DNA of 64,000 bases, from assembly GCF_036322625.1 (NCBI RefSeq), contig NZ_AP027266.1, positions 2,297,001 through 2,361,000 of the forward strand, given 5' to 3'. A model generated the notes under the pieces. The model ran no database searches, had not been told where the DNA came from, and was given only the letters and a program-made list of their open reading frames with translations. Source of the stretch: Roseicyclus marinus. GTDB lineage: Bacteria; Pseudomonadota; Alphaproteobacteria; Rhodobacterales; Rhodobacteraceae. Of the stretch, positions 38,106 to 47,254 are shown one piece after another. Position numbers and translations under genes: made by a program. Numbering within the stretch: the first letter of the stretch is position 1; every line of letters starts with the position of its first letter.

Positions 38106-38980
38106 CGAGCATCGCCACCAATCCCGCCGGGGCCGAGGCCCTGCCGCGCCGCCAAAGCCGCGTCTGGCGCAAGTTCCGCTCGAACAAGGCCGCCGTTCTG
38201 GGGGGCATCATCGTGGGCTTCTTCGTCCTGGTGGCGATCCTTGCCCCCTTTCTGCCCGTGCCGGGGCCTGCGGTCACCGATTGGGGCGCGGTCCGGCAGG
38301 GGCCGTCGGCCGCCCATCCGTTCGGCACCGACGAGATCGGGCGCGATGTGATGTCCCGGATGATCTGGGGCGCGCGCGCCTCGCTCACCGCGGGCGTCAT
38401 CTCGGTCGCGATCGCGGTCCTGATCGGCGTGCCCTTGGGCGTCATCTCGGGCTATCTGCGCGGCTGGACCGATGCCGCCATTTCCCGCGTGACCGAGGCG
38501 TTGCTCGCCGCGCCCTTCCTGATCCTCGCCATCGCGCTGGCGGCGTTCCTCGGGCCGTCGCTGACGAATGCGATGATCGCCATCGGGCTTTCCGCCGTGC
38601 CGATCTTCATCCGGCTTGCGCGCGGCCAGACCATGGCCGTGATGACCGAGGATTACGTCGAAAGCGCGCGCGCCGTGGGCCTGTCGCATCTGGCGCTGAT
38701 CACGCGCTACATCCTGCCCAACATCTTTCCCCCGATCCTCGTGCAATCGACGCTGACCATCGCCACCGCGATCATCGCCGAGGCCTCGCTGTCCTTTCTC
38801 GGTCTCGGCCAGCAGCCGCCCGCCCCTAGCTGGGGCTCGATGCTGAACGTGGCCAAGAATTTCCTCGAACAGGCGCCCTGGATGGCGCTTTACCCCGGTG
38901 CAGCGATTTTCCTCGTGGTGCTGGGATTCAACCTGCTTGGCGACGGGTTGCGCGATGCGCTCGACCCGCGTGACCACTGA
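38102..38980 (+). CDS. Peptide-type ABC transporter permease (DppC/GsiD-like)
   Basis: 292 residues; the ATG overlaps the preceding stop. The N-terminal cytoplasmic tail ends RRQSRVWRKFRSNKAAVLGGIIVGFFVLVAILAPFL, the usual first segment. HPFGTDEIGRDVMSRMIWGARASL is the conserved periplasmic motif, and DYVESARAVGLSHLALITRYILPNIFPPILVQ is the EAA coupling loop. It ends FNLLGDGLRDALDPR, as DppC proteins do. Forms the channel with the DppB-like subunit. Confidence 0.94.
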   Translation: MTSIATNPAGAEALPRRQSRVWRKFRSNKAAVLGGIIVGFFVLVAILAPFLPVPGPAVTDWGAVRQGPSAAHPFGTDEIGRDVMSRMIWGARASLTAGVISVAIAVLIGVPLGVISGYLRGWTDAAISRVTEALLAAPFLILAIALAAFLGPSLTNAMIAIGLSAVPIFIRLARGQTMAVMTEDYVESARAVGLSHLALITRYILPNIFPPILVQSTLTIATAIIAEASLSFLGLGQQPPAPSWGSMLNVAKNFLEQAPWMALYPGAAIFLVVLGFNLLGDGLRDALDPRDH

Positions 38981-39004
38981 TCACAAAGAGAGACGGACCC
39001 GATC

Positions 39005-40795
39005 ATGACTTTCACCACCCGCCCCGAGATCACCGGCACCTTCGGGGTTGCCACCTCGACCCACTGGATCGCCTCCGCCGTGGGGATGAAGATCCTCGAA
39101 CAGGGCGGCAATGCCTTCGATGCCGCCGCCGCGATGGGCTTTGTCCTCAACGTGGTGGAACCGCATCTGAACGGCCCGCTGGGCGACATGCCCCTGATGA
39201 TCCGCACCGCAGGGGCCGATGCCCCGCGCATGATCTGCGGTCAGGGCACGACGCCCGCAGGCGCCACCATCGCGCATTACAAATCCGAGGGGCTGACGCT
39301 GATCCCCGGTTCGGGGTTGCTCGCGACCGTCATCCCCGGTGCCTTCGGGGCCTTCATGCTGATGCTGCGCGACCACGGCAGCTTGCCCCTGCGCGACATC
39401 CTGGAGCCCGCGATCCATTATGCGCGCCACGGCCACCCGATGCTGCCGCGCGTGGCCAATACCATCGCGGGCCTTGCCGATTTCTTCCGCGACGAATGGC
39501 CGACCTCCTTTGAGACATGGCTGCCGGGCGGCAACGCGCCTACGGCGGGCGCGCTGTTCTGCAACCCCGATCTGGCCGACACATGGGAACGCCTGGTGAC
39601 CGAGGCGGAAAAAGCCACCGGCCGCGAGGCGCAGATCGAGGCCGCGCGCCATGCCTTCTACGAAGGCTTCATCGCCGAAGCGATCGACAGCTACCTGCGC
39701 GATGCCTGCGTGATGGATGCCGCAGGTGGCCGGCGCAAGGGCGTGCTGACGGGTCAGGACATGGCCACATGGCACGCCAGCTACGAGGATCCGCTGTCGG
39801 TCGACTACCACGGCTGGACCGTCTGGAAGGGCGGGATGTGGACCCAAGGTCCGACGCTCCTGCAATCGCTCCGGATGCTCGAAGGCATCGACGTGGGCGC
39901 GATGGACCTGCGCGGGGCCGATTTCGTCCATACCGTGACCGAGACGATGAAACTCGCCTTTGCCGACCGCGAGGCCTATTACGGCGACCCCGATCACACC
40001 GATCTGCCCGTCGAAACGCTGCTCTCGCGCGACTATGCCGCCCAGCGCCGCGCGCTGATCGGCGACAGAGCCTCGCTCGAGCAGCGCCCCGGCCAGATCG
40101 CGGGGCTCGAGGCCTGGGCGCGCGCCGCCGTCGAACGGGCAGGCCGCGACATGGCCGCCGGCCCCGGTGTCGGCGGGGGCGAACCCACCATGGCGCATCT
40201 GACCGAACGGCGCGGCGATACCGTCCATCTCGACGTGATCGACCGCTGGGGCAACATGGTCTCGGCCACGCCTTCGGGCGGCTGGCTGCAATCCTCGCCC
40301 ATCGTGCCGGGCCTGGGGATGCCGCTCAATTCCCGCGCCCAGATGTTCTGGCTGGACGAGGGCCTGCCGACATCGCTGGCACCTGGCCGTCGCCCCCGGA
40401 CGACGCTCTCGCCCTCGATGGGTCAGGCGCCCGACGGCACGGAACTGGCCTTCGGCACGCCGGGCGGCGACCAGCAGGACCAGTGGCAGCTGATCCTGTT
40501 CCTGCGCCTCGTCCACGGGCGGATGAACCTGCAAGAAGCGATCGACGCCCCCCTCTTCCACACCGGGCATTTCCAGTCGTCCTTCTACCCGCGCGGCACG
40601 CGCCCCGGCCACCTGATGGCCGAACCCGCCTTTGGCGAGGCCGTGCTTCAGGCGCTCCGCGACAAGGGGCACGAGGTCGAGGTGTCAGAACCCTGGGCCG
40701 TGGGTCGCCTGACCGCCGCCTCCCGAGATACGGGCGGCATGCTCAGGGCGGCGGCGACCCCGCGCCTGATGCAGGCCTATGCGATCGGCCGCTGA
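39005..40795 (+). CDS. ggt: Gamma-glutamyltransferase family protein
   Basis: 596 residues, 24 bases after the permease. It is an N-terminal-nucleophile hydrolase precursor expected to self-cleave before the catalytic Thr at about residue 406 in RRGDTVHLDVIDRWGNMVSATPSGGW. The large-subunit part holds GGNAFDAAAAMGFVLNVVEPH and TLLQSLRMLEG. No signal peptide is visible, so it may act in the cytoplasm after uptake. The family removes or transfers gamma-glutamyl groups from glutathione and related amides; some members are cephalosporin acylases or act on other gamma-glutamyl amides. Confidence 0.9.
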   Translation: MTFTTRPEITGTFGVATSTHWIASAVGMKILEQGGNAFDAAAAMGFVLNVVEPHLNGPLGDMPLMIRTAGADAPRMICGQGTTPAGATIAHYKSEGLTLIPGSGLLATVIPGAFGAFMLMLRDHGSLPLRDILEPAIHYARHGHPMLPRVANTIAGLADFFRDEWPTSFETWLPGGNAPTAGALFCNPDLADTWERLVTEAEKATGREAQIEAARHAFYEGFIAEAIDSYLRDACVMDAAGGRRKGVLTGQDMATWHASYEDPLSVDYHGWTVWKGGMWTQGPTLLQSLRMLEGIDVGAMDLRGADFVHTVTETMKLAFADREAYYGDPDHTDLPVETLLSRDYAAQRRALIGDRASLEQRPGQIAGLEAWARAAVERAGRDMAAGPGVGGGEPTMAHLTERRGDTVHLDVIDRWGNMVSATPSGGWLQSSPIVPGLGMPLNSRAQMFWLDEGLPTSLAPGRRPRTTLSPSMGQAPDGTELAFGTPGGDQQDQWQLILFLRLVHGRMNLQEAIDAPLFHTGHFQSSFYPRGTRPGHLMAEPAFGEAVLQALRDKGHEVEVSEPWAVGRLTAASRDTGGMLRAAATPRLMQAYAIGR

Positions 40796-40807
40796 GGGGG
40801 GGAACGG

Positions 40808-41566
40808 ATGACCTATTCCATCGTCGCGCGTGATCCCGAAACCGGCCATCACGGTGTCGCCGTCGCCAGCCGCTTCTTCGCCGTCGGCGCGCTTGTCCCC
40901 CATCTTCGGGGCGGCAAATGCGCCGTGGCGACCCAGGCCTTCGTCTCCCCCATCTGGGGGATCGAGGCCGCCGACCGCATGGCGGCGGGCGAGGCCGGGG
41001 CCGATGTGCTGGCCGACATGGTCGCGCGCGACGGCGGGCAGCATATCCGCCAGATCCACATGATCGACGCCATGGGAAAGGTGGCCGCCCATACCGGGGC
41101 CAATTGCGTCGATTGGTGCGGCCATGTGGCGGCGGAGGGTGTCTCGGTCGCGGGCAACATGCTGGCAGGACCGCAGGTCATCGCAAAAACCCTCGCCGCC
41201 TATCAGGCGCATATGCACCTGCCGCTCGCCCAGCGCCTGATGACCGCGATGGAGGCGGGCGAGGCGGCCGGCGGCGACAAGCGCGGCACGCAATCGGCCG
41301 CCCTCGTCATCCACCGGACCGAGGATTACCCGTGGCTGTCGCTGCGCGCCGATGACCATCTCGACCCGCTGGGGGAATTGCGCCGCCTCTTTGATGTCGC
41401 CCATGAACGCTTCGTCCATGTGGCCGATGCAATGCCCACCCGCACCAATTTCTCGGGCACGACCGACCGCACCGGCATCGACGCCGCCATCGCCGCCGAA
41501 GAGGCAAAGCGCCGCGCCGAGGGCCGCGTGAGCCGCTCCTTCGCCACCGATCTCGGGGCAAGCTGA
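40808..41566 (+). CDS. DUF1028 (Ntn-hydrolase-like) protein
   Basis: 252 residues, 12 bases after ggt. It starts MTYSIVARDPETGHHGVAVASRFFAVGALVPHLR and continues AVATQAFVSPIWG and GVSVAGNMLAG, the conserved pattern of DUF1028. The family has an Ntn-hydrolase-like fold and often sits with peptidase, amidase or peptide-transport genes. A hydrolytic step on the imported gamma-glutamyl compound is a fair guess. The 3' end of this gene plus the downstream spacer was duplicated and is decaying at 41628-41866. Confidence 0.85.
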   Translation: MTYSIVARDPETGHHGVAVASRFFAVGALVPHLRGGKCAVATQAFVSPIWGIEAADRMAAGEAGADVLADMVARDGGQHIRQIHMIDAMGKVAAHTGANCVDWCGHVAAEGVSVAGNMLAGPQVIAKTLAAYQAHMHLPLAQRLMTAMEAGEAAGGDKRGTQSAALVIHRTEDYPWLSLRADDHLDPLGELRRLFDVAHERFVHVADAMPTRTNFSGTTDRTGIDAAIAAEEAKRRAEGRVSRSFATDLGAS

Positions 41567-41627
41567 GACCCGCAAGGGGGGCGGCCCCGCGCCTTTGCCC
41601 TAAAACGTGCGGCCGATAGGACGCGCC

Positions 41628-41866
41628 ACTGCCGCACTACACCGCCCAGCGCCTCATGGCCGCAATGGAGGCGGGCGGCGACCAGCGCGGCAGGCGATCA
41701 CCCGGCGCTTCCTCCCGCCAAAACCGGGATTGCCCGTCGCCGCCACCCCGCGCCGGGGCCCGCGTGAGCCGCCCCGTTGCCACCGATCTCGGCACAGACC
41801 GGGCCAGGCAAGGGTGGCGGCACAGCGCCTTTGCCTTAGGTCTTGGAGCCGAAAGGACGCGCCGCC
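41628..41866 (+). pseudogene. Decayed partial tandem duplicate of the DUF1028 gene 3' end
   Basis: This stretch mirrors 41219-41636. Its translation AQRLMAAMEAGGDQRGRRS matches AQRLMTAMEAGEAAGGDKRGTQS of the intact gene (9 bp lost), and RVSRPVATDLG matches the C-terminus RVSRSFATDLG. The spacer is repeated too: CGCGCCTTTGCCCTA at 41589 against CAGCGCCTTTGCCTTA at 41823, and AGGACGCGCCACTGCC against AGGACGCGCCGCC. About 175 bp of the middle are missing relative to the parent. No start or function remains. The copy ends where the MFS gene begins. Confidence 0.8.
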
Positions 41867-43138
41867 ATGCCCGCCACCTCCGCCTTTGCCCGCCTGACGG
41901 GCTCGGACCCCGACACGATCCCGGAGGACGAAGCCCGCAACGGAATGATCCATGTCGCCGCCCTGACCCTGACCAAGACGGCGGATGCGCTGATCGACCC
42001 CAAACTGGTGTTGTCCTGGCTCATGTCCGCCCTCGGCGCGCCGGGGGCCATGATCGGCGCGCTCGTCCCCCTGCGCGAGGCGGGCGCACTCCTGCCGCAA
42101 CTGGCGCTGGCCCGATATGTCGAAGCCAGTCCCCAACGCAAACGCATCTAGGCCACGGCCGCAGCGCTTCAGGGGCTGGCCGCGCTCGGCATCGCGCTGG
42201 CCGCCCTCACCCTCGACGGGGCCATGGCCGGGGCCGCGATCCTTGCCTGTCTCGGGCTGCTCGCCATGGCGCGGGCGGGCGCATCGCTCAGTCAAAAGGA
42301 CGCGCTCGCGCGCACCATCGCCAAGGGGCGGCGCGGCAGCATCACGGGCATCGCCGGATCGGTCGCGGCCACCAGCGTGCTGGCCGTGGGCGCGCTTCTC
42401 GCCACGGGCCTCTTCGAGACGGCGATCACCCCCCTTGCCGGACTGGTCGCTATCGCGGGCGCGGCCTTTCTCTTGGCCGCAGCGATCTTCCTGCGGCTTC
42501 GCGAACCGTCCGGCAGCCCCGACGACACGGAACCGGAGGCCGGGCTTTCGGCGCTGATCGACCCGATTCTGAACGATAGCCAGCTGCGCCTGTTCGTGGC
42601 CGCGCGGGCGGTGCTTTCGGTCACGGCGCTGGCCCCGCCCTTCATCGTGCTCCTGTCGGCCAGCTCGGCACAGGCATCCCTTGGCGATCTGGGACCGCTC
42701 GTCATCGCCTCGACCGCGGCCTCCATCTCGGCCTCCTATGTCTGGGGGCGGCTGTCGGACCGCTCCAGCCGGCAGACCCTGATGGCGGCGGGTGCGCTGG
42801 CCGCACTGGTCTTTGCCGCCATAGCCACCCTCGCCCTGACCTTCGGAAGCCTCGGCGGGCCATGGGGATCGGCGGCGGCGATCTTTGCCGCCCAGATCGC
42901 CTATGAGGGCGTCCGCGCGGGCCGCAAGCTGCACCTGACCGACATGGCCGAGGATGCATTCCGCGCCCGCTACACGGCGCTCTCGAACACGCTGGTGGGT
43001 CTGGCGCTCCTGGCGGGCGGTCTGTTCGGCCTGATCGCCGACAGCTTCGGCCCCGCCCTCGTCGTGCTGCTTTTCGCGGCACTCGCGGCCATCGGGGTGG
43101 CCCTGTCCCACGGGCTCGAGGAGGTTCAGGCCGACTGA
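41867..43138 (+). pseudogene. MFS transporter gene interrupted by an in-frame TAG
   Basis: From ATG 41867 the frame reads a major-facilitator-type protein, but codon 95 is TAG (42149-42151). Beyond it the same frame stays open for 328 more codons to 43138, with about ten hydrophobic segments and SYVWGRLSDRSSRQTLMAAGAL, an MFS loop motif. The stop lies in RKRI-stop-ATAAALQGLAALGIALAAL, where a Trp (TGG) would fit, so a single G-to-A change explains it. No frameshift is needed. Only a restart at an internal codon such as ATG 42224 could make a truncated product. Substrate unknown. A sequencing error is the main alternative. Confidence 0.85.
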
Positions 43139-43187
43139 CCCCGCTTGCCCCTTGCCCGCAACGCTTCCCCCATGCTCAGCTTGGCCC

Positions 43188-44564
43188 ATGGGCTATCACA
43201 TCGACCTCAACGCCACGCGCTACAGCTTTCCCTCGCTCAAGGGGCTGCTCGCCCGCGCCTCCCCCGAGCGCAGCGGCGATGCGCTGGCCGGTCTTGCCGC
43301 CGATGGCCCGCTCGAACGGATCGCGGCCCAGCACTGCCTTGCCGATGTGCCCCTGTCCGATTTCCTGACCGATGTGCTGGAGGTGGAGGGCGATGGCGTC
43401 ACGGCCCTCATCATGGCTGCGCACGACGCACAGGCCTTTGGCCCCGTCGCATCGCTGACCGTGGGCGGTTTCCGCGACTGGCTCCTGGACCCTGCGACCA
43501 CCGGCGCGACGCTTGCGGCGCTTGCCTCCGGCCTGACCCCCGAAATGGTCGCCGCCACCTCCAAGATCATGCGCGCCCAGGACCTGATCGCGGTGGCCGC
43601 CAAGGTGCAGGTCGTCACGCGCTTTCGCTCCACCATCGGCCTGCGCGGCCGCCTCTCGACCCGCAACCAGCCCAACCACCCGACCGACGACAGCCGGGGC
43701 ATCGCTTTGTCGGCGCTTGACGGGCTTTTGATGGGCGCGGGCGATGCGGTGATCGGGGTGAACCCCGCCACCGACAGCCTGCCCGATTACATCCGCATCT
43801 GCGAGGTGCTGGACGCGATCCGCAGCCAATTGGACATCCCCACGCAGACCTGCTGCCTTGGCCATGTCACCACGGCGCTGGCCGCGATGGAGGCAGGCGC
43901 GCCCGTTGACCTCGTCTTCCAATCCGTCGCAGGCTCGGACAAGGCCAACGCAGGCTTCGGCGTCACCCTCGCCCTGCTGGATGAAGCCGCCGAGGCCGTG
44001 GCCGCGCTCAACCGTGCGCCCCAAGGCGCGAACCTGATGTATTTCGAAACCGGTCAGGGCGCGGCAGTGTCAGCCGATGCCCATCACGGCATGGACCAGC
44101 AGACGATGGAGGCGCGCGCCTATGCCGTGGCCCGCCGCTACCGCCCGCTTCTGGTCAACACGGTCGTGGGCTTCATCGGGCCGGAATACCTTGCCGATGG
44201 CAAGCAGATCACCCGCGCAGGGCTCGAGGATCATTTCTGCGGCAAGCTTCTGGGCCTGCCGATGGGGGTCGATGTCTGCTACACCAATCACGCCTGGGCC
44301 GATCAGGACGATATGGATATCCTCCTGACCGCCCTGGCCAATGCGGGCGTCAATTTCGTCATCACCGTGCCCGGCGGCGACGACATCATGCTCAATTACC
44401 AAAGCCTGTCCTTCCATGACGCGGCCTATATCCGCGACACGCTGGGCCGCCCGCCCGCCCCCGAATTCGCCGCATGGATGGCCCGGCACGGGATCGGCAC
44501 GCCCGATGCCGATCTGCCCTCGCTCGATACAGCCCTCGCGCGGCTGCGCCTGCCCGCCGCATGA
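43188..44564 (+). CDS. eutB: Ethanolamine ammonia-lyase, large subunit
   Basis: 458 residues from ATG 43188. With EutC it forms the adenosylcobalamin-dependent enzyme that converts ethanolamine to acetaldehyde and ammonia. Recognisable blocks are NHPTDDSRGIALSALDGLLMGAGDAVIGVNPATDS, TQTCCLGHVTTALAAMEAGAPVDLVFQSVAGSDKAN, MYFETGQGAAVSADAHHGMDQQTMEARAYA and VNTVVGFIGPEYL, covering the TIM barrel with the substrate-binding Glu of FETGQG. No microcompartment genes are nearby, as expected for the simple EutBC type. Stop overlaps the eutC start. Confidence 0.95.
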   Translation: MGYHIDLNATRYSFPSLKGLLARASPERSGDALAGLAADGPLERIAAQHCLADVPLSDFLTDVLEVEGDGVTALIMAAHDAQAFGPVASLTVGGFRDWLLDPATTGATLAALASGLTPEMVAATSKIMRAQDLIAVAAKVQVVTRFRSTIGLRGRLSTRNQPNHPTDDSRGIALSALDGLLMGAGDAVIGVNPATDSLPDYIRICEVLDAIRSQLDIPTQTCCLGHVTTALAAMEAGAPVDLVFQSVAGSDKANAGFGVTLALLDEAAEAVAALNRAPQGANLMYFETGQGAAVSADAHHGMDQQTMEARAYAVARRYRPLLVNTVVGFIGPEYLADGKQITRAGLEDHFCGKLLGLPMGVDVCYTNHAWADQDDMDILLTALANAGVNFVITVPGGDDIMLNYQSLSFHDAAYIRDTLGRPPAPEFAAWMARHGIGTPDADLPSLDTALARLRLPAA

Positions 44565-45307
44565 GTGCCAAGCCCCCCATCCCCCGCGACGAGATCCGCG
44601 CCCTGACCGAGGCGCGGCTGACCTTCGGCCCCCGGGGTCGCTCTGTCGCCACGCCCGAGGCGCTGGCCTTTGCGCTTGACCATGCGCGCGCCCGCGCGGC
44701 GGTGGCGGCGGAGCTGGACCTGCCCGCCCTAATCGCGGCGCTGGACCGGCTGGGGATGGCGCATCGCACCGTAACCAGCGCCGCAGGCGACAGGGCCACC
44801 TTCATCCGCCGCCCCGACCTGGGCCGCCGCCTGCCAGACAGCGCGGCCGAGGGGCTGACGGATATCGGCCCCTGCGACGTGGCCCTCGTTCTGGGCGACG
44901 GTCTGTCGGCCACGGCGGTGGCGCTGAACGGCGTGGCCTTTCTCTCCGCGCTGGCCGATCGTCTGACGGAAATGGGCCTCAGCCTCTCGCCCGTCATCCT
45001 TGCCCGGCAGGCGCGGGTGGCGCTCGGCGACGGGATCGCGCGCGCCATGGGGGCGCGAACCGTGGTCATGGCGCTTGGCGAAAGACCGGGGCTATCTGCG
45101 GCAGACAGCCTTGGGGCCTATATCACCCACCTGCCCCGCCCTGACACGCAAGACAGCGCGCGCAACTGCATCTCGAACATCCGCGCCGCGGGTCTTCCCG
45201 TCGATGACGCCGCCGATCAGGCCGCGCGCCTGATTGCCGCGATGCGCGCCACGGGCCAAAGCGGCGTCACCCTCAGCCGCGCCATGGCCGCAGGCAGCCT
45301 GACCTAG
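44561..45307 (+). CDS. eutC: Ethanolamine ammonia-lyase, small subunit
   Basis: 248 residues, ATGA-coupled to eutB. It carries the B12-binding small-subunit pattern: LTEARLTFGPRGRSVATPEALAFALDHARARAAV, IGPCDVALVLGDGLSATAV, QARVALGDGIARAMGARTVVMALGERPGL and the end-region SARNCISNIRAAGL. Its TAG stop (45305-45307) is the first three bases of the MITE-like element at 45305-45410, so the original stop may have been replaced by insertion. Confidence 0.94.
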   Translation: MSAKPPIPRDEIRALTEARLTFGPRGRSVATPEALAFALDHARARAAVAAELDLPALIAALDRLGMAHRTVTSAAGDRATFIRRPDLGRRLPDSAAEGLTDIGPCDVALVLGDGLSATAVALNGVAFLSALADRLTEMGLSLSPVILARQARVALGDGIARAMGARTVVMALGERPGLSAADSLGAYITHLPRPDTQDSARNCISNIRAAGLPVDDAADQAARLIAAMRATGQSGVTLSRAMAAGSLT

Positions 45308-45410
45308 AGCATGTCGCGCAAAAGTGGGAACCGGTTTTGCGCTCCCCGGACATGCGACATCAGCAGGTCAGAGAGCGGCGCGTGACTGCGAATGAACGCG
45401 ACGCGCTCTA
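45305..45410 (+). mobile_element. MITE-like 106-bp element, copy A
   Basis: Bounded by TAGAGC and GCTCTA. The ends are imperfect inverted repeats: TAGAGCATGTCGCG on the left against TAGAGCGCGTCGCG read from the right. An internal hairpin pairs GCGCAAAA (45316-45323) with TTTTGCGC (45335-45342). It encodes no protein. Its left TAG is the eutC stop and its right end supplies the TAG of the minus-strand TSUP gene. Copy B lies inverted at 51347-51452 with about 98 of 106 positions identical. TA at both outer edges would fit a TA target duplication. Confidence 0.8.
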
Positions 45411-46157
45411 ACCCGTCAGCCCCTGCCAGATCAGCCTGAGCGAGATCAGGACAAGGATCGCATCGAGCGCCCGCTTGAACCCGTGATCGCTGATCCGGTT
45501 CAGAACGAACCGCCCCATCAGCGTCCCCGCCAGCCCCGCCGCGATCAGCGCCACGATCACCATCGCCCAAGGGCCAAAGGCAAAGCCCAAAAGCCCGAAG
45601 ATCACCACCTTCAACCCGTGCTGCACCGTCATCAGCGCCGCATGGGTGGCGACATGATCGTGACGCGGCAGCGTCAGCGACTTGGTGTAATTCGCCACGA
45701 AAAGCCCCGTCGCCCCAAAGAACATGGTCAGAAAGCTCGACACGCCCCCCGTCAGCCACGGCCAGCGCGACAACCAGCGCGGCGGCTTGGCAAAGACGGA
45801 ATAGATGACAAAGGCCCCGACCCCGATCTGCACCACGTTGGGCGGCAATTCCACCACCACCGCGCCGCCCATCCCCGCACCCACCAGCGACCCGATCAGG
45901 AAACCGGGGATCACGGCGGCCCAACTGATGTTGCGCCAGAGCATGATGGCCCGCCCCCCGTTCGAGCCAAGCTGCACCACCCCGTGAACCGGGATCAGCG
46001 CCGCAGGCGGCACAAGGCTCGCCATGATCGCCAGAAGCAGCCCGCCCCCCCCGATGCCCATCGCCACCGTGATCAGCGAGGCGATGAAGCTCGAAACCAT
46101 GAGAACCCAGAACGACAGCTGCGACAGCCCCTCGGGCAACACGAAAAGAAGGTCCAT
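45408..46157 (-). CDS. TSUP (TauE/SafE) family membrane permease
   Basis: 249 residues with about seven or eight membrane segments. The first repeat holds SFIASLITVAMGIGGGGLLLAIMASLVPPAALIPVHGVVQLGSNGGRA, the conserved TSUP pattern (GGGG, PVHG, NGGRA). The second repeat includes SFLTMFFGATGLFVANYTKSL and THAALMTVQHGLKVVIFGLLGFA. Family members export sulfite, sulfoacetate or other sulfur/organic anions. Its stop codon is the end of MITE-like copy A. It is divergent from the glycosyltransferase operon. Confidence 0.87.
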   Translation of the reverse strand: MDLLFVLPEGLSQLSFWVLMVSSFIASLITVAMGIGGGGLLLAIMASLVPPAALIPVHGVVQLGSNGGRAIMLWRNISWAAVIPGFLIGSLVGAGMGGAVVVELPPNVVQIGVGAFVIYSVFAKPPRWLSRWPWLTGGVSSFLTMFFGATGLFVANYTKSLTLPRHDHVATHAALMTVQHGLKVVIFGLLGFAFGPWAMVIVALIAAGLAGTLMGRFVLNRISDHGFKRALDAILVLISLRLIWQGLTG

Positions 46158-46210
46158 CGCTCAGGCGTCTCCGGGGAAGCGGCTGCAGCGCCGCGCTGGC
46201 TGCATACTGT

Positions 46211-46218
46211 GGTATACC
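46211..46218. promoter_or_regulatory. GGTATACC palindrome in the TSUP/glycosyltransferase divergent gap
   Basis: The 8-bp palindrome lies 54 bases upstream of the TSUP start and about 200 before the glycosyltransferase start, in context TGTGGTATACCGATG. The same core in CGGTATACCG occurs at 332-341. It may be an operator; evidence is only symmetry and position. The rest of the 258-base gap shows no clear gene or promoter. Confidence 0.3.
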
Positions 46219-46415
46219 GATGCGAAGTCAAGTCCCCGCAATGCCCCCGCGCCCACGCCCACGCCCAAAGGCCCCCCAAACTTTGGACGAAAGGTAAAAT
46301 CCTTGCCTTGATGGACGAAACGAGGGACAAGAAACCAACCAAAGAGCGCGACCAACCCGCGCCCATAGAGCAGTCACAAGTGCCGTCTCAACGCGCCGTC
46401 AAGAAGGGTCATTCC

Positions 46416-47225
46416 GTGCAACTCGACCGCCGCCCCGTCGCTTCCCTGTGGATCGGGGAAAAGCTGCAATATCTCAACCAGCTCTGCCTCGTGTCGCATC
46501 TGCGCCACGGCCATCCCGTGACGCTCTATTGCACCGATACCGTGCAGAACGTCCCCGAGGGCATCGTGGTCCGCCCCGCCTCCGAGATCATGGATATCCC
46601 CATGGATATCGTGGCCGAAACCTCCGCCAGCTTCCTGTCCAATGTCTTCCGCTACAAGATGATCCGCGCGACCGGCGCGATCTGGATCGATTGCGACGCC
46701 TTCTGCCACCGCCCCTTTCCCGATGACCAGGACTGGATCTTTGCCGGCCACGGCATGCGCGGGGCGCTCAATTGCGGTGTCGTGGGCCTGCCGCGCGACT
46801 GCGAGTTGATGGACCGCCTGCTCGATTATTACGACAACCTGCCCGACGCGCCGCCCTGGTGGAACAAGCAGCAGCGCAAGAAGCTGGAAAAACAAAAGGA
46901 CGCGCCCCATGCCGTCCGCATCTACCGCACTGAACGCACCGCCTTCGGCCCGCAGGCCTTCACCTGGTTCGCGCAGCAAACGGGCGATTTCGACCGCGCC
47001 ATGACGCCCGATGTGCTCTACCCCGTGCCCTTCCAGCTCAACGACATCTTCTACGACCCCCATGGCCGCGTCGAAGGCTGGTTCACCGACGCGACCCTCT
47101 CCGTCCATCTCTACACCAACGGCACGAAACCATGGTGGCGGCGCAACGTGCCGCTCGAAAACTCCTATGCCTGGCGCATGTGCCAGGAGGTCGGCATCGA
47201 TCCTGCACAGGCGTTGGAAGACTGA
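46416..47225 (+). CDS. GT-A-fold glycosyltransferase (sugar-binding DXD type, GT32-like)
   Basis: 269 residues from GTG 46416, preceded by GAAGGG at 46403-46408 with a seven-base spacer; an ATG at 46311 would add 35 low-complexity charged residues. It begins with a nucleotide-sugar-type fold (SLWIGEKLQYLNQLCLVSHLRHGHPVTLYCTD) and carries AIWIDCDAFCHRPF, a DXD-type motif for metal and sugar nucleotide. Resembles glycosyltransferases that act on capsule or LPS. First gene of a five-gene operon. Specificity unknown. Confidence 0.72.
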   Translation: MQLDRRPVASLWIGEKLQYLNQLCLVSHLRHGHPVTLYCTDTVQNVPEGIVVRPASEIMDIPMDIVAETSASFLSNVFRYKMIRATGAIWIDCDAFCHRPFPDDQDWIFAGHGMRGALNCGVVGLPRDCELMDRLLDYYDNLPDAPPWWNKQQRKKLEKQKDAPHAVRIYRTERTAFGPQAFTWFAQQTGDFDRAMTPDVLYPVPFQLNDIFYDPHGRVEGWFTDATLSVHLYTNGTKPWWRRNVPLENSYAWRMCQEVGIDPAQALED

Positions 47226-47254
47226 CACGACAAGGCGCAAAGGAGGCAGTCTTG

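Noticed and set aside
42149-42151. Programmed recoding (pyrrolysine or readthrough) at the MFS TAG
   Set aside because: No known recoding context, no pyl genes seen, and the neighbouring decayed duplicate favours ordinary gene loss.
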